64,000 nucleotides of DNA from CAZHCA01 sp964530825 (lineage in GTDB: Bacteria > Bacteroidota > Bacteroidia > Chitinophagales > Saprospiraceae): contig CAZHCA010000008.1 in assembly GCA_964530825.1 (NCBI GenBank), positions 106,754 through 170,753 of the forward strand, in the 5' to 3' direction. Position 1 is the stretch's first letter. The number at the start of each line of letters is the position of its first letter. Positions 16,851 to 25,419 of this stretch are shown here, piece after piece. The notes under the pieces are model-generated. The model was not told the origin of the DNA. It searched no databases and saw only the letters and a program-made list of their open reading frames with translations. The position numbers and the translations under genes were made by a program.

Positions 16851-19166
16851 ATGGGCAAACGCATTACACTCGAGGATCTGGAAAAGATGGGCGCTGGTAA
16901 AAACCTCGTCGACGACCTCCTGGATCGGCAAATTCGGGAAATCGAAGAACAATTCGGCGAGCAACAATCCGGAATTGGCAATAAGATGCTGTCGCTCTTT
17001 GTCCAGAACGGTGTCCGGGTGCAATTGAGCCGTCAGGATATACTGCGGGAAGCCGACGCCCGCGGCTGGTTCCAGGGTAAATTGCTGGACCGCATGCTGG
17101 ATAAATTGGTCGACGAAGGGCTGCTCCGGATCTTACCCGGCGGGGATTATGAGCTTGCCAATAATGTGCTGGCCCGGCGGGCCAACCAAAAAATCGAAGC
17201 GGAAAATCGCATCCTGCGTGGTATCAAAGCCACCATTGCCGACCGGATGAGCCGCAATCAACTGCTCGACGAACAATACCTCAACTACATCAAGCCTTCT
17301 TTGAGTCAGCTAGAGCTGACCTCCGAGGAAACCGATTTTGTAGAAGACTCCCGTCGCGCCATCGAACGCAGGAAGCGCAACACTACTTATTTCGTGGCGG
17401 CGGTTTTCGCTGCCCTCTTCGCCCTGGCGGTATGGGCTCTGCGCGAATCGAACCGGAACCTGGAAATTGCTGCTGACAATGAAGCGAAAGCCCTCGCATT
17501 AGCCGATGCTCGCGACTCTATCCAGAATGCCTTAGCAGTGGCGCAGTTAGCCAGAGATTCGGCCTTCAAGGCTGGAAATATGGCGATTGAGAATGCCGCT
17601 GAGGCCCAGCGCCTGGCCCGCGAGTTGTCTTTTGCCGCTGCCGAAGCCCGCGCTCAGGCCGATTCGGCCGACGACGCACGCCGGCGTGCACTCTATCAGC
17701 GGCAACAGGCTCTGGAACAAAAGGAAGAAGCCGAACGACTGGAAGAAGAAGCCCGCGCCTTGAAGATAGAAGCCGATGAAAAGCGCGCTCAGGCCGAGGA
17801 GGCCGAAGAAGCCGCTCGCGAAGCTCGGGAAATTGCGGAAGCCTACAACGGCATCGTCATTTCGCGCAATGCCGCCGCTCGGGCGCTGGACATCGAAAGC
17901 CCCAAGCTGAAAGCCGTAGTGGCCCGGGAAGCTTTCAACATTAATGTAGAAGAACCGGAAGGGGATATTGACCACCCATTCATACACCGGGCACTGCACG
18001 AATCCCTGAAGGCCCTGACGCCCGGCCGCGATTTTTTTGCTTTGGGGCACCGGGGGGCAGTGCGCGACATTATCGTAGATGCAGAAAATAAACGGTTTTA
18101 CAGTGCCGGCAGCGATGGTCGCCTTCTGGAGTGGACTTATGACCGATGGAACGCAGTGGGTATACCTGACGAGTTGGCTTCGCGAGATATGGATGCCGAT
18201 GGCGGCGCTATCCTGCGCGCTATGGCCTTACACCCCGATCACAACCGGCTCCTGCTGGTGGGTGACCGTTACTATTTTCAGGAATTCCGGCTGAATCCCA
18301 GCGCCTCTCCCCGGTACGAACGCTACTTTCAACAATCGGCTACCGAACCGATATTCGCTGCTGCTTATCTATCCGAAGGCGATGATTTTTTGGGGGTCGG
18401 GCGGCACTACGTACACTATTTCGACCCGGCGCTGGGTGTGATCGTCGCCCAGCCCAAAGTAGCCAGTACTGCTGTAGAGCTAAGCAGCATCGACGGGAAG
18501 ATGTACTCTTTAATCGTTAGCGGGCAGTTCGATTCCCAAACGCAATCCTACCGGTTGGAACTGCAGCAATTCAATGATGGCCGGTTACTTGCCGAGACTT
18601 ACGAGTTTTTTGAAGAAGGGGACCTGGGGCGCATTACTGCCATTAGTTTCCGGCAGGAGGAAGACCAGGGGATCATCGTTTTTGGCTTCCAAAATGGTCA
18701 GTTGCGCATCGCCAAAGCCGACATCAAGAAACTACAGTTGAAAGAGCGCTGGTACAGCATCTCCAAGCAGCAAAAAGCGCCCATTTTCGATATTGTCTTC
18801 AGCGAAGACGGCAACAATATGGCGGCAGCAAGCCTAGATGGTACCGTTACTAGCTGGGACCTGAGCCGGCTCAAAGATGCTGCATACCAGCCCCTGCGGT
18901 TGGATGATCACCGCGGATGGGCCACTGCCCTGGCCTACGTACCCGGTACAGACTTCCTGTTGGTCGGTACGCAAGAGGGGAGTATTCACTTTTGGAATTT
19001 AAAGCCGGCCAGCTACGCATTGGAAATTTGCAAGGCCTTAAATAATCAGTTCGGCGGAGTAGATTTCGATAAGATCGACGCGGAAGAATGGAGGCGCTAT
19101 TTCGGGCGCAGCATTAAGCAAGCGCCGGTCTGTCGCGTTCCTACACCCAGAAAACGACGAAAATGA
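16851..19166 (+). CDS. STAND module remainder, membrane helix, coiled coil and WD40-like propeller
   Basis: A 771-residue protein. Residues 1-125 match the linker and winged helix of a STAND module: KNLVDDLLDRQIREIEEQF corresponds to DDVLNNFLDEQIERFVEQV in module 1 of the previous gene. One membrane helix lies at about 178-199 (YFVAAVFAALFALAVWAL); RRAIERRKR just before it predicts N-terminus inside, C-terminus in the periplasm. Residues 200-345 are a long Ala/Glu/Arg-rich coiled coil. From about 380 to 740 there are propeller-like repeats (GHRGAVRDIIVD, SLDGTVTSWDLS, TQEGSIHFWNLK), WD40 or close to it. Similar proteins are often named 'high-affinity carbon uptake protein Hat/HatR' in databases, a label I think has no bearing here. 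It overlaps the barrel gene by four bases (ATGA), so the two are translationally coupled. Confidence 0.86.
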   Translation: MGKRITLEDLEKMGAGKNLVDDLLDRQIREIEEQFGEQQSGIGNKMLSLFVQNGVRVQLSRQDILREADARGWFQGKLLDRMLDKLVDEGLLRILPGGDYELANNVLARRANQKIEAENRILRGIKATIADRMSRNQLLDEQYLNYIKPSLSQLELTSEETDFVEDSRRAIERRKRNTTYFVAAVFAALFALAVWALRESNRNLEIAADNEAKALALADARDSIQNALAVAQLARDSAFKAGNMAIENAAEAQRLARELSFAAAEARAQADSADDARRRALYQRQQALEQKEEAERLEEEARALKIEADEKRAQAEEAEEAAREAREIAEAYNGIVISRNAAARALDIESPKLKAVVAREAFNINVEEPEGDIDHPFIHRALHESLKALTPGRDFFALGHRGAVRDIIVDAENKRFYSAGSDGRLLEWTYDRWNAVGIPDELASRDMDADGGAILRAMALHPDHNRLLLVGDRYYFQEFRLNPSASPRYERYFQQSATEPIFAAAYLSEGDDFLGVGRHYVHYFDPALGVIVAQPKVASTAVELSSIDGKMYSLIVSGQFDSQTQSYRLELQQFNDGRLLAETYEFFEEGDLGRITAISFRQEEDQGIIVFGFQNGQLRIAKADIKKLQLKERWYSISKQQKAPIFDIVFSEDGNNMAAASLDGTVTSWDLSRLKDAAYQPLRLDDHRGWATALAYVPGTDFLLVGTQEGSIHFWNLKPASYALEICKALNNQFGGVDFDKIDAEEWRRYFGRSIKQAPVCRVPTPRKRRK

Positions 19167-20260
19167 GCACCCAAAATATCATTGTGCTGTGGATCGGTTT
19201 GTTATTCCCGGTCTTACTACCCGGGCAAAACTACCGGTCGGCATGTGAGATCCGTTACGAGCAAGCCCGCAACTTGTTTGAATACGGCAAATTGTACGCC
19301 ATGCTGGATACCTTGCAGCCCTGCCTTTCGGGCCTCTCAGTAGGTCGCGAGCTGCACCAAAAGGTGTTGCTACTAGCAGCGGAGGCCTACCAGTTTACCG
19401 AACAGCGTGCTGCAGCGATGGACGCCTACCAGCACTTTCTTACCAACGATCCGCTCGCACAGGTCGAGTTTAACTCTCCCGAGTTGCGCTACCTGGCCGA
19501 TGCCTTTGAAGTTTACCCGAGGTGGATGATCCGAGTTGGCGGCGGCGTAAACCTGTTGACCCGTCCGGCAACCTACAACCAGCGCACTCCTGACGACAGC
19601 GTGCGCATCGTCGATGAACGCTTCCGCATAGATGCTGACGACCCGCTCGGCTGGACCGTAGGGGCCGAAGCAGGGTGGCAAATTCCGAATTCGGATTTTT
19701 ATCTCAATCTAGGGTTAGGGGTCTCGCGCCTAATTTACCGCTACGTAGGTGATTATGAGGTAACCTCCACCGAATCAGGTGCGGTGACCGATCAGCAGTT
19801 TGAATTTCGCGAACGGCACTTTTGGGCGCATGTGCCCCTGACGGTGGCTTACCACACCGTTTCGAAGGAATCGATAGTGAAGCGATTATTTACCCCTTAC
19901 GTCTATGCAGGCATGTCTGTAGACTTTCTTCACGTTAACACGATAGAGTTTATCGATCCTACCTTTACCCAGGGCAATATGCCTACAGAACTGCCCGACA
20001 TTTCCGTAGGCGATATGCGCGAGGGGTACAATATTTCGCTGTTGGCCGGCCTGGGCGGTAAAATGCGGCTCCAAGATTGGTTCTTTTTCGCCGACCTGCG
20101 CTACCAACGTATGCTACTCAACCTGGCCGATGAGGAGGCATTGCGAGTCGTACCCGAATTACAGGAAGACTTCAACTACATCGACAATGACTTCGGCCTG
20201 AATAACCTTTCCTTTTCCCTGGGGATTGGTAAGTATTTTCTGCGGGTCAAGCAGAATTGA
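19163..20260 (+). CDS. Exported protein with helical-repeat N-terminus and outer-membrane beta-barrel
   Basis: A 365-residue protein. Residues 1-22 (ending FPVLLPGQ) form a signal peptide. Residues about 25-115 are helical and look like a TPR-type pair of repeats (YEQARNLFEYGKLYAMLDTL; AAEAYQFTEQRAAAMDAYQHF). From about 120 the sequence alternates polar and apolar residues with aromatic girdles (WMIRVGGGVNLL, FYLNLGLGVSRLIYRYVG, WFFFADLRYQRMLLNL) and ends LSFSLGIGKYFLRVKQN, as an eight-stranded OmpA/porin-like barrel would. Its start codon overlaps the stop of the WD40 gene, so it belongs to the same unit. It could hold or trigger the periplasmic propeller from the outer membrane; this is inference from topology. 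Confidence 0.8.
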   Translation: MSTQNIIVLWIGLLFPVLLPGQNYRSACEIRYEQARNLFEYGKLYAMLDTLQPCLSGLSVGRELHQKVLLLAAEAYQFTEQRAAAMDAYQHFLTNDPLAQVEFNSPELRYLADAFEVYPRWMIRVGGGVNLLTRPATYNQRTPDDSVRIVDERFRIDADDPLGWTVGAEAGWQIPNSDFYLNLGLGVSRLIYRYVGDYEVTSTESGAVTDQQFEFRERHFWAHVPLTVAYHTVSKESIVKRLFTPYVYAGMSVDFLHVNTIEFIDPTFTQGNMPTELPDISVGDMREGYNISLLAGLGGKMRLQDWFFFADLRYQRMLLNLADEEALRVVPELQEDFNYIDNDFGLNNLSFSLGIGKYFLRVKQN

Positions 20261-20375
20261 GCCCGGCCTACGCGTAAACGCTACTACACGCATTTTCGTC
20301 CGGATTTTGCCAAAATTGATCTTTCTTCCGTTCCGCTAAACGGTTAATTTCATCAATATCAAAAACAGAACACTC

Positions 20376-21059
20376 ATGCGTTGGCTGCCAGGTATTTTGT
20401 TGCTAGCTTCTTTTGCCTATGGTTTCGGCCAGGCAGCAGGGGATAATACCGTAACCGGCAAGATCATTTTACCCGAAAAACAGTCCCTGGTTGTGCAAGG
20501 ATCAGGTTACAATAAAGACGGTTCCAGGGTGATGCATTCCGACCATCCGATGGCTGACCCCGAAAACAATGTAATCGTTTATTTTCTGCCTACCACTTTT
20601 GAGCCGGTGCTCGAACCCTTGTCTAATGCCTCTATTACTCAGCAAGAGCAGACCTTCCTGCCGCATGTGTTGCCGATCACGACCGGTACTACCGTTTATC
20701 TTTTAAATGAAGACGAGTTTTTTCATAATATTTATTCCCTTACTCCAGGTTCGCGCTTCAATATCGGGCGGCGACCGCCCGGCTCGCCTTTTCCCATCAA
20801 AATAAAACGATCCGGAGCCATCAAGCTGTCCTGCGATATCCATCCGCACATGGAGGGGTACATCCTGAGTTTACGGACCCCCTATTTTACTCGGATTCGA
20901 GATGATGGCACGTACATCCTTCATGGATTACCGGATGGAACCTACCGGGTAGAAGCCTTCCATCCGGTCAAGGGCATGGCCGTTTTCGGGACCGTAGAAT
21001 TAACAGCTGGGATCACTCAAAAATGGGATATTAACTGGAAAAGCGCCGGAAGTCCATGA
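20376..21059 (+). CDS. Exported cupredoxin-like protein with carboxypeptidase-regulatory-like tail
   Basis: A 227-residue protein with a signal peptide (MRWLPGILLLASFAYGFGQ). The centre resembles the methylamine-utilisation-type cupredoxin group: a His in NEDEFFHNIYSLTPG and the cluster L-S-C-D-I-H-P-H-M in the loop before EGYI supply His, Cys, His and Met in the order of a type 1 copper site. The last 50 residues (DDGTYILHGLPDGTYRVEAFHP) form a beta-sandwich repeat of the carboxypeptidase-regulatory type. It overlaps the next gene by four bases, so it is coupled to that outer-membrane protein. It may be a periplasmic copper or electron-transfer protein; function is inferred from the residues only. 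Confidence 0.8.
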   Translation: MRWLPGILLLASFAYGFGQAAGDNTVTGKIILPEKQSLVVQGSGYNKDGSRVMHSDHPMADPENNVIVYFLPTTFEPVLEPLSNASITQQEQTFLPHVLPITTGTTVYLLNEDEFFHNIYSLTPGSRFNIGRRPPGSPFPIKIKRSGAIKLSCDIHPHMEGYILSLRTPYFTRIRDDGTYILHGLPDGTYRVEAFHPVKGMAVFGTVELTAGITQKWDINWKSAGSP

Positions 21060-22279
21060 ACAACTGGCTACTGACGTCCGGCTTATGGCTCTTGCCCTGG
21101 CTGGGTTGGGGGCAGGTGCAATTTTCCTGGAATGCCAATATGGATACCGAGCTGACCAGAGCAGGCGACTTATCGCACTATTACTACAATGAAATTCACC
21201 GCAACTATACCGGGTGGCAGTTGGACCTGGCACGTGTTGACCTGCAGGCCACCCTTCACCTTAGTACGAATTGGAAAGTACGCATGCACCTGCTGATGGA
21301 AAGGGATCTTGGGCAGAGGGCAGGATGGTTCCAGGAACTTGATCAGTATGCCTTGCGCTGGCCGCAACTTAATGTCCAGTGGGCGCCTTCGGGTACGAGG
21401 TTTCGCCTGACGGCCGGCCAATTTATTACGCCATTTGGATCGGTTTACGCCGATCCGCTGTACGCCGATCGCACCTTCATCAATTTTCCTTTGGCGTACG
21501 ACTACTACACCAATATTTCGAATCGAATCGGATACGTCCCCGGGTTGCACGAAGATCAGCCCCTGCAGATCGACGGCCGGCCCGAATGGGGTAATCCTAC
21601 ACTCTACCGCCTGGGCTACTCGGCAGGACTTCGGGCAGATGTAGAAGTCGGCGACCAGGGGGTGTGGTCGATTGCACTCATCAACGGGGCACCCAATCGC
21701 GATCCCGATGGGCTTGACTGGAAGCAGTGGGGAGTTGTTTCCCGCATAAATATTCAGCCGGCCTATTTTGTCAAGCTGGGCATTTCGGCGAGTTATGGGA
21801 CTTACCTGGAGGAAACCGCCTTTACCGATATGCTGGAACCGGCTCGGGCTTCTTATTGGCAAATGTTATGGGCATTAGATTACCAATTGAGCTTTGGCTA
21901 TTGGCAGTGGTCCGGAGAGGTGGTCGGTGCGCACTACCGGGCGCCCTTGTATTCCACGGGTTCGGAAAACGGGCGCCCTGCGGGTTACGTTGATGATTCC
22001 GCTAGCCTCTTCGAATTGGGAACGCATAGTGACCTGCGCTACGAGCCGCCTTTCCTATCGGGTGGTTTCATCGCCTACCGGTGGTCTTATTTATATTTCG
22101 GACCGGCCGCCGGCATAGATAACTGGGATAACCCCGTAACCCGGCACGCCTTGGCGTTGGGTTATAAAATCAACCATTTCACGGTCGTGAAGTTACAATT
22201 ATCTACCCAGCAAACGCAGGGTCGACCATGGGATAACCGTCAGCGTACTTTGCGCCTTATGGCATCCTTTTATTGGTAA
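21056..22279 (+). CDS. Outer-membrane beta-barrel protein, porin-like
   Basis: A 407-residue protein with a short signal peptide (NNWLLTSGLWLLPWLGWGQ). The mature part has alternating beta strands with many Trp and Tyr residues at regular spacing, such as FRLTAGQFITPFGSVYADP and TVVKLQLSTQQTQ, and ends in ...LRLMASFYW with a terminal aromatic residue, the outer-membrane insertion signal. The length would suit about 14-16 strands. I cannot name the ligand; the segment resembles phosphate-selective or carbohydrate porins only in general style. It follows the cupredoxin-like gene by four-base overlap and precedes the histidine kinase by 17 bases, which suggests one unit. Confidence 0.78.
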   Translation: MNNWLLTSGLWLLPWLGWGQVQFSWNANMDTELTRAGDLSHYYYNEIHRNYTGWQLDLARVDLQATLHLSTNWKVRMHLLMERDLGQRAGWFQELDQYALRWPQLNVQWAPSGTRFRLTAGQFITPFGSVYADPLYADRTFINFPLAYDYYTNISNRIGYVPGLHEDQPLQIDGRPEWGNPTLYRLGYSAGLRADVEVGDQGVWSIALINGAPNRDPDGLDWKQWGVVSRINIQPAYFVKLGISASYGTYLEETAFTDMLEPARASYWQMLWALDYQLSFGYWQWSGEVVGAHYRAPLYSTGSENGRPAGYVDDSASLFELGTHSDLRYEPPFLSGGFIAYRWSYLYFGPAAGIDNWDNPVTRHALALGYKINHFTVVKLQLSTQQTQGRPWDNRQRTLRLMASFYW

Positions 22280-22296
22280 AAAAACAGCCCGTTCAA

Positions 22297-24603
22297 ATGA
22301 TACGTAAGATCCGTTTCTATGTCGTCCTATACCTGTCCTTGCCGTTCATGCTGTGGGCTCAAGCCAAGAGCGGGCCGGTTTCGTCGGAGCTGCCCCTACG
22401 GGAAAAGTTGGCCCGGCTGTATGATGAAGGCGCTTCGGCAGCCCTGGAGTCGGCGTGCCGCAAACTGGCAGCCAATGCCGATCGCCGGCCCGAGAATGCC
22501 GGGTGGGGATATGTCTATTTAGGAGAATTAGCTATAAAAAAGCGGCAGATGGACTCGGCCAGTCTGTTCTACCAGCAAGCCGAGTCCCTCTTCGAAATGT
22601 CCAGAACCGCAATTGGACTGGCCGCAGTGGCGCACGGACGGGGCGGTATCGCTATCCAGGAAGGTGATTTTGAAGTTGCGGCGCAGTCCTTTCGCCGGGC
22701 CTGGAGCCGATTGGAGAGCCAATATGAGCAAGACCCCATGGCCTACCAGGTTCAGCAAGACTTCAGCATTCTGTATAGCGTCCGAAACCAACACGACTCC
22801 GCTATGCTGGCTTTGAAAAAAGCTTTGGCCATTGCCCAGGAACTAGACGACATGGACAAAATAAAAACCACATACGCTCAAATATCAAGTAGTTACTATT
22901 CCCTCGGCCAGTTAGATTCGGCCCTGCGCTACTACGAACCCTTAATCGAGATTCGGGAAGCGGTAGGATCCCCGGCGGCTTTGCTAGATGATCTGAGTAT
23001 GATCGGAAAGTTATCGGCCGAGCGCGGTCGTTATCTGGATGCCCAGTCCTATTGGCTGCGTGCGCTGCGATTGGCGGAGGAGCGCCAGGATACTTTTTTT
23101 ATGATGCGCCTATGTACCGACCTGGCCGGCTTGTATGCCAAACAAGAGCTATGGGAAGATGCCTTATCGTACAGCGAGCGTGGGCTAGGGCTGGCCCGCC
23201 TGCGCGCCATCCGCTTGATCGAGGCCCAGAACCTAAAGCAATTGGGCTACATTTACCACCATACCGGTGCTGCCGACCGGGCGCTTGAGCGCTACAACGA
23301 GGCCTTGCAAATATTTGAGCAGCTCAACAACCGTATGCAAACCGCCGATGTGCGTCTTACCATCGGCCGGATTTACCGCGATCAGTTAGACGTTGACCGC
23401 GCCCTGGGTAATGTACAAGCAGCCATTCGTTTGCAAGAAGGTACGGGCGATGCTATTGGCCTGGCTAATGCGCAATTGCTTTTAGGCGAGCTGTACCTAC
23501 TAAACGGCAACCCGGGGCTGGCACTACAACCGTTGGAAAAAAGTAGCCGGACCGGCGCATCCCTCAACAGCAAAAGTGTAGAGCGGGATGCACTGGCCCT
23601 GCTTGCCCTAGCCTACCAAAACCTTGGCAACTATCAAGCCGCTTTTGAACACCTCAGCGACTTTCACATTCTCAACGATAGCCTTCAGTCAGTAGCCACG
23701 GCCAAAACGCTCAATGCCCTGCAGCTTGAATACGAAACCGAGATCAAGGACCAACAGTTGCTCGCCCAGCAGACAGAGTTGAGGTTGAAAGAGAGCCAGA
23801 TAAAACGCCGAAACTTTCAGCTTTTACTCTCTGTCGTCGGCTTGGGCTTATTGACGGTTTTGTTGGGGTCTCTGTATTTTATTTATCAAAAAAACCGGCA
23901 GCTAGCACAGCAGCGTATCGCGGTTATGGAAAAAGAGCAGGAGACCCAGCGCCTGCGGGCGGTAATTGAAGGTGAGGAAAAAGAACGCCGGCGTATGGCC
24001 CGCGATTTGCACGATGGGCTGGGGGCGCTTCTGGCAACGGTCAAGATGTGGATCAATGCCCTGTACAAGGAGGAGCCTCAACTACAGCAATCATCCACTT
24101 GCCGCAAGGCCGAAAACCTGATCGATAATGCTTGTGAAGCCGTGCGGGCTATTTCTCACAACGTTGCGCCCAACGTCTTAGAGCAACTAGGGCTGGTGGC
24201 CGCCATCGAAGAAATGTGCGATTCGGTAGGCCGTATCAATGCTTTGGAGGTCGATTTTATGGCGCACGGCCTGGAAGAAGACTTCGACGATCCGCTCCGA
24301 TTGACCATTTACCGGATTATCCAGGAGCTACTGCGCAATATTGTGAAGCATGCCCAAGCTCAATCGGTCATCGTACAACTCACCGCCGAGGAGGATACCA
24401 TCATGCTGGTGGTAGAAGATGATGGTCGCGGATTTGATCCGCAGCTGCGCGACCACACCAGCGGTCTCGGACTGGAAAGCGTCCATTCCCGGGTAGCCTA
24501 CCTTGACGGGCAGGTAGCGCTGGAAACGGCGCCCGGGGCGGGAACGACATTTACAATTGAAATACCAAAAATCCACCGCTATGATCAACATATTAATCGT
24601 TGA
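22297..24603 (+). CDS. TPR-containing sensor histidine kinase (HisKA_3 type)
   Basis: A 768-residue kinase counted from the ATG at 22297; a TTG eight codons upstream would overlap the previous gene and is less likely. Residues 1-22 are a signal-type helix (FYVVLYLSLPFMLWAQ). A periplasmic run of tetratricopeptide repeats covers about 50-470 (for example ALRYYEPLIEIREAVG, ALERYNEALQIFEQL), then a membrane helix at about 508-530. The kinase part has H572 in RRMARDLHDGLGALLA, N-box ELLRNIVKHAQA and G-box DDGRGF...SGLGLESV, all intact. The short helix after the membrane segment is a coiled linker. It overlaps the response-regulator gene by 23 bases, so the two are a cognate pair. Confidence 0.94.
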   Translation: MIRKIRFYVVLYLSLPFMLWAQAKSGPVSSELPLREKLARLYDEGASAALESACRKLAANADRRPENAGWGYVYLGELAIKKRQMDSASLFYQQAESLFEMSRTAIGLAAVAHGRGGIAIQEGDFEVAAQSFRRAWSRLESQYEQDPMAYQVQQDFSILYSVRNQHDSAMLALKKALAIAQELDDMDKIKTTYAQISSSYYSLGQLDSALRYYEPLIEIREAVGSPAALLDDLSMIGKLSAERGRYLDAQSYWLRALRLAEERQDTFFMMRLCTDLAGLYAKQELWEDALSYSERGLGLARLRAIRLIEAQNLKQLGYIYHHTGAADRALERYNEALQIFEQLNNRMQTADVRLTIGRIYRDQLDVDRALGNVQAAIRLQEGTGDAIGLANAQLLLGELYLLNGNPGLALQPLEKSSRTGASLNSKSVERDALALLALAYQNLGNYQAAFEHLSDFHILNDSLQSVATAKTLNALQLEYETEIKDQQLLAQQTELRLKESQIKRRNFQLLLSVVGLGLLTVLLGSLYFIYQKNRQLAQQRIAVMEKEQETQRLRAVIEGEEKERRRMARDLHDGLGALLATVKMWINALYKEEPQLQQSSTCRKAENLIDNACEAVRAISHNVAPNVLEQLGLVAAIEEMCDSVGRINALEVDFMAHGLEEDFDDPLRLTIYRIIQELLRNIVKHAQAQSVIVQLTAEEDTIMLVVEDDGRGFDPQLRDHTSGLGLESVHSRVAYLDGQVALETAPGAGTTFTIEIPKIHRYDQHINR

Positions 24604-25222
24604 CGATCACCAAATTATTCTGGATGGGTTGTCGAAGTTAATTGACGGTACGACCGAAATTGCCATTACGGGCGCCGTTGCCTCCGGAACCGAAGCGATC
24701 GAGCAGGTGGAGCAAGCCCGTTTCGACCTCGTGCTGCTCGACATCAATTTGCCCGATATCAATGGCTTTGAGGTTTGCCGGCGCATCAAAACCATTCGGC
24801 CGGAGCTGAAGGTTATCGCCCTGACCATGCATGACGAGGCTGCTTATATCTCTAAGATGTCGAAAATGGGCGTAGATGGTTATTTGTTGAAAAATACGGG
24901 TCAGGAAGAGCTACTGAGCGCCATCCGCACTGTTGTAGGTGGCGGGTCTTACTACAGCGCGGAAGTAACCCAGAGCCTACTTGCCGCTAACCGGCCCAAA
25001 AAAGCAACTCGAACCGGGATGATTCAAAAGCTCACCCGGCGGGAAACGGAAATCCTGCGGTTAATCGTCGATGAGCTTACCACGGAGGAGATAGCTGAAA
25101 AGTTGTTCATTAGCCCGACGACGGTTATTTCTCACCGAAAAAGCCTTCTGCGCAAGCTTAACGCAAAAAATACTGCTGGCCTGGTCAAGAATGCCTACGA
25201 GTTTCGGCTGCTCGATAAGTAA
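24581..25222 (+). CDS. NarL/FixJ-type response regulator
   Basis: A 213-residue regulator starting at MINILIVDDHQ; the longer frame from 24557 has a TTG start and eight residues unlike a receiver domain. The receiver has the acidic pair in VDDHQ, phospho-acceptor Asp54 in LVLLDINLPDING, the switch Thr in ALTMHDE and Lys in LLKNTG. The C-terminal LuxR-type helix-turn-helix is LTRRETEILRLIVDELTTEE...SPTTVISHRKSLLRKLN. It is the partner of the kinase encoded just before. Its targets are not visible, but the cupredoxin-like and barrel genes just upstream are natural candidates. Confidence 0.95.
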   Translation: MINILIVDDHQIILDGLSKLIDGTTEIAITGAVASGTEAIEQVEQARFDLVLLDINLPDINGFEVCRRIKTIRPELKVIALTMHDEAAYISKMSKMGVDGYLLKNTGQEELLSAIRTVVGGGSYYSAEVTQSLLAANRPKKATRTGMIQKLTRRETEILRLIVDELTTEEIAEKLFISPTTVISHRKSLLRKLNAKNTAGLVKNAYEFRLLDK

Positions 25223-25289
25223 TCGGGTGCCCGTAGGCTCGCGATATGATCAAAATCTGAGCTGACCATCTTGCTGCTCCGAAACTAAC

Positions 25290-25309
25290 TCCCCTTAAAA
25301 GGGGATTTT
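25290..25309 (+). terminator. Short hairpin with T tract after the response regulator
   Basis: TCCCCTT and AAGGGGA pair around a two-base centre (or TCCCC/GGGGA around a six-base loop), followed by TTTTCCCTTTT. It lies about 70 bases after the response-regulator stop and before the lamin-tail gene, so it probably ends the two-component operon. Confidence 0.6.
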
Positions 25310-25419
25310 CCCTTTTCCTTATTCCTGAGGATGCCTGCATATGCCATTTGATTCAACTTGAAGGCCGAATGGAGGGGCCTGCCTTCATGGTTTTCAATTA
25401 TTCAAAAATTTAAAATTAA

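Noticed and set aside
16851..19166. Naming the WD40 protein a carbon uptake protein (Hat/HatR)
   Set aside because: That label is commonly passed on between nSTAND-WD40 proteins; no carbon transport feature is visible and the neighbours are a protease and a barrel.
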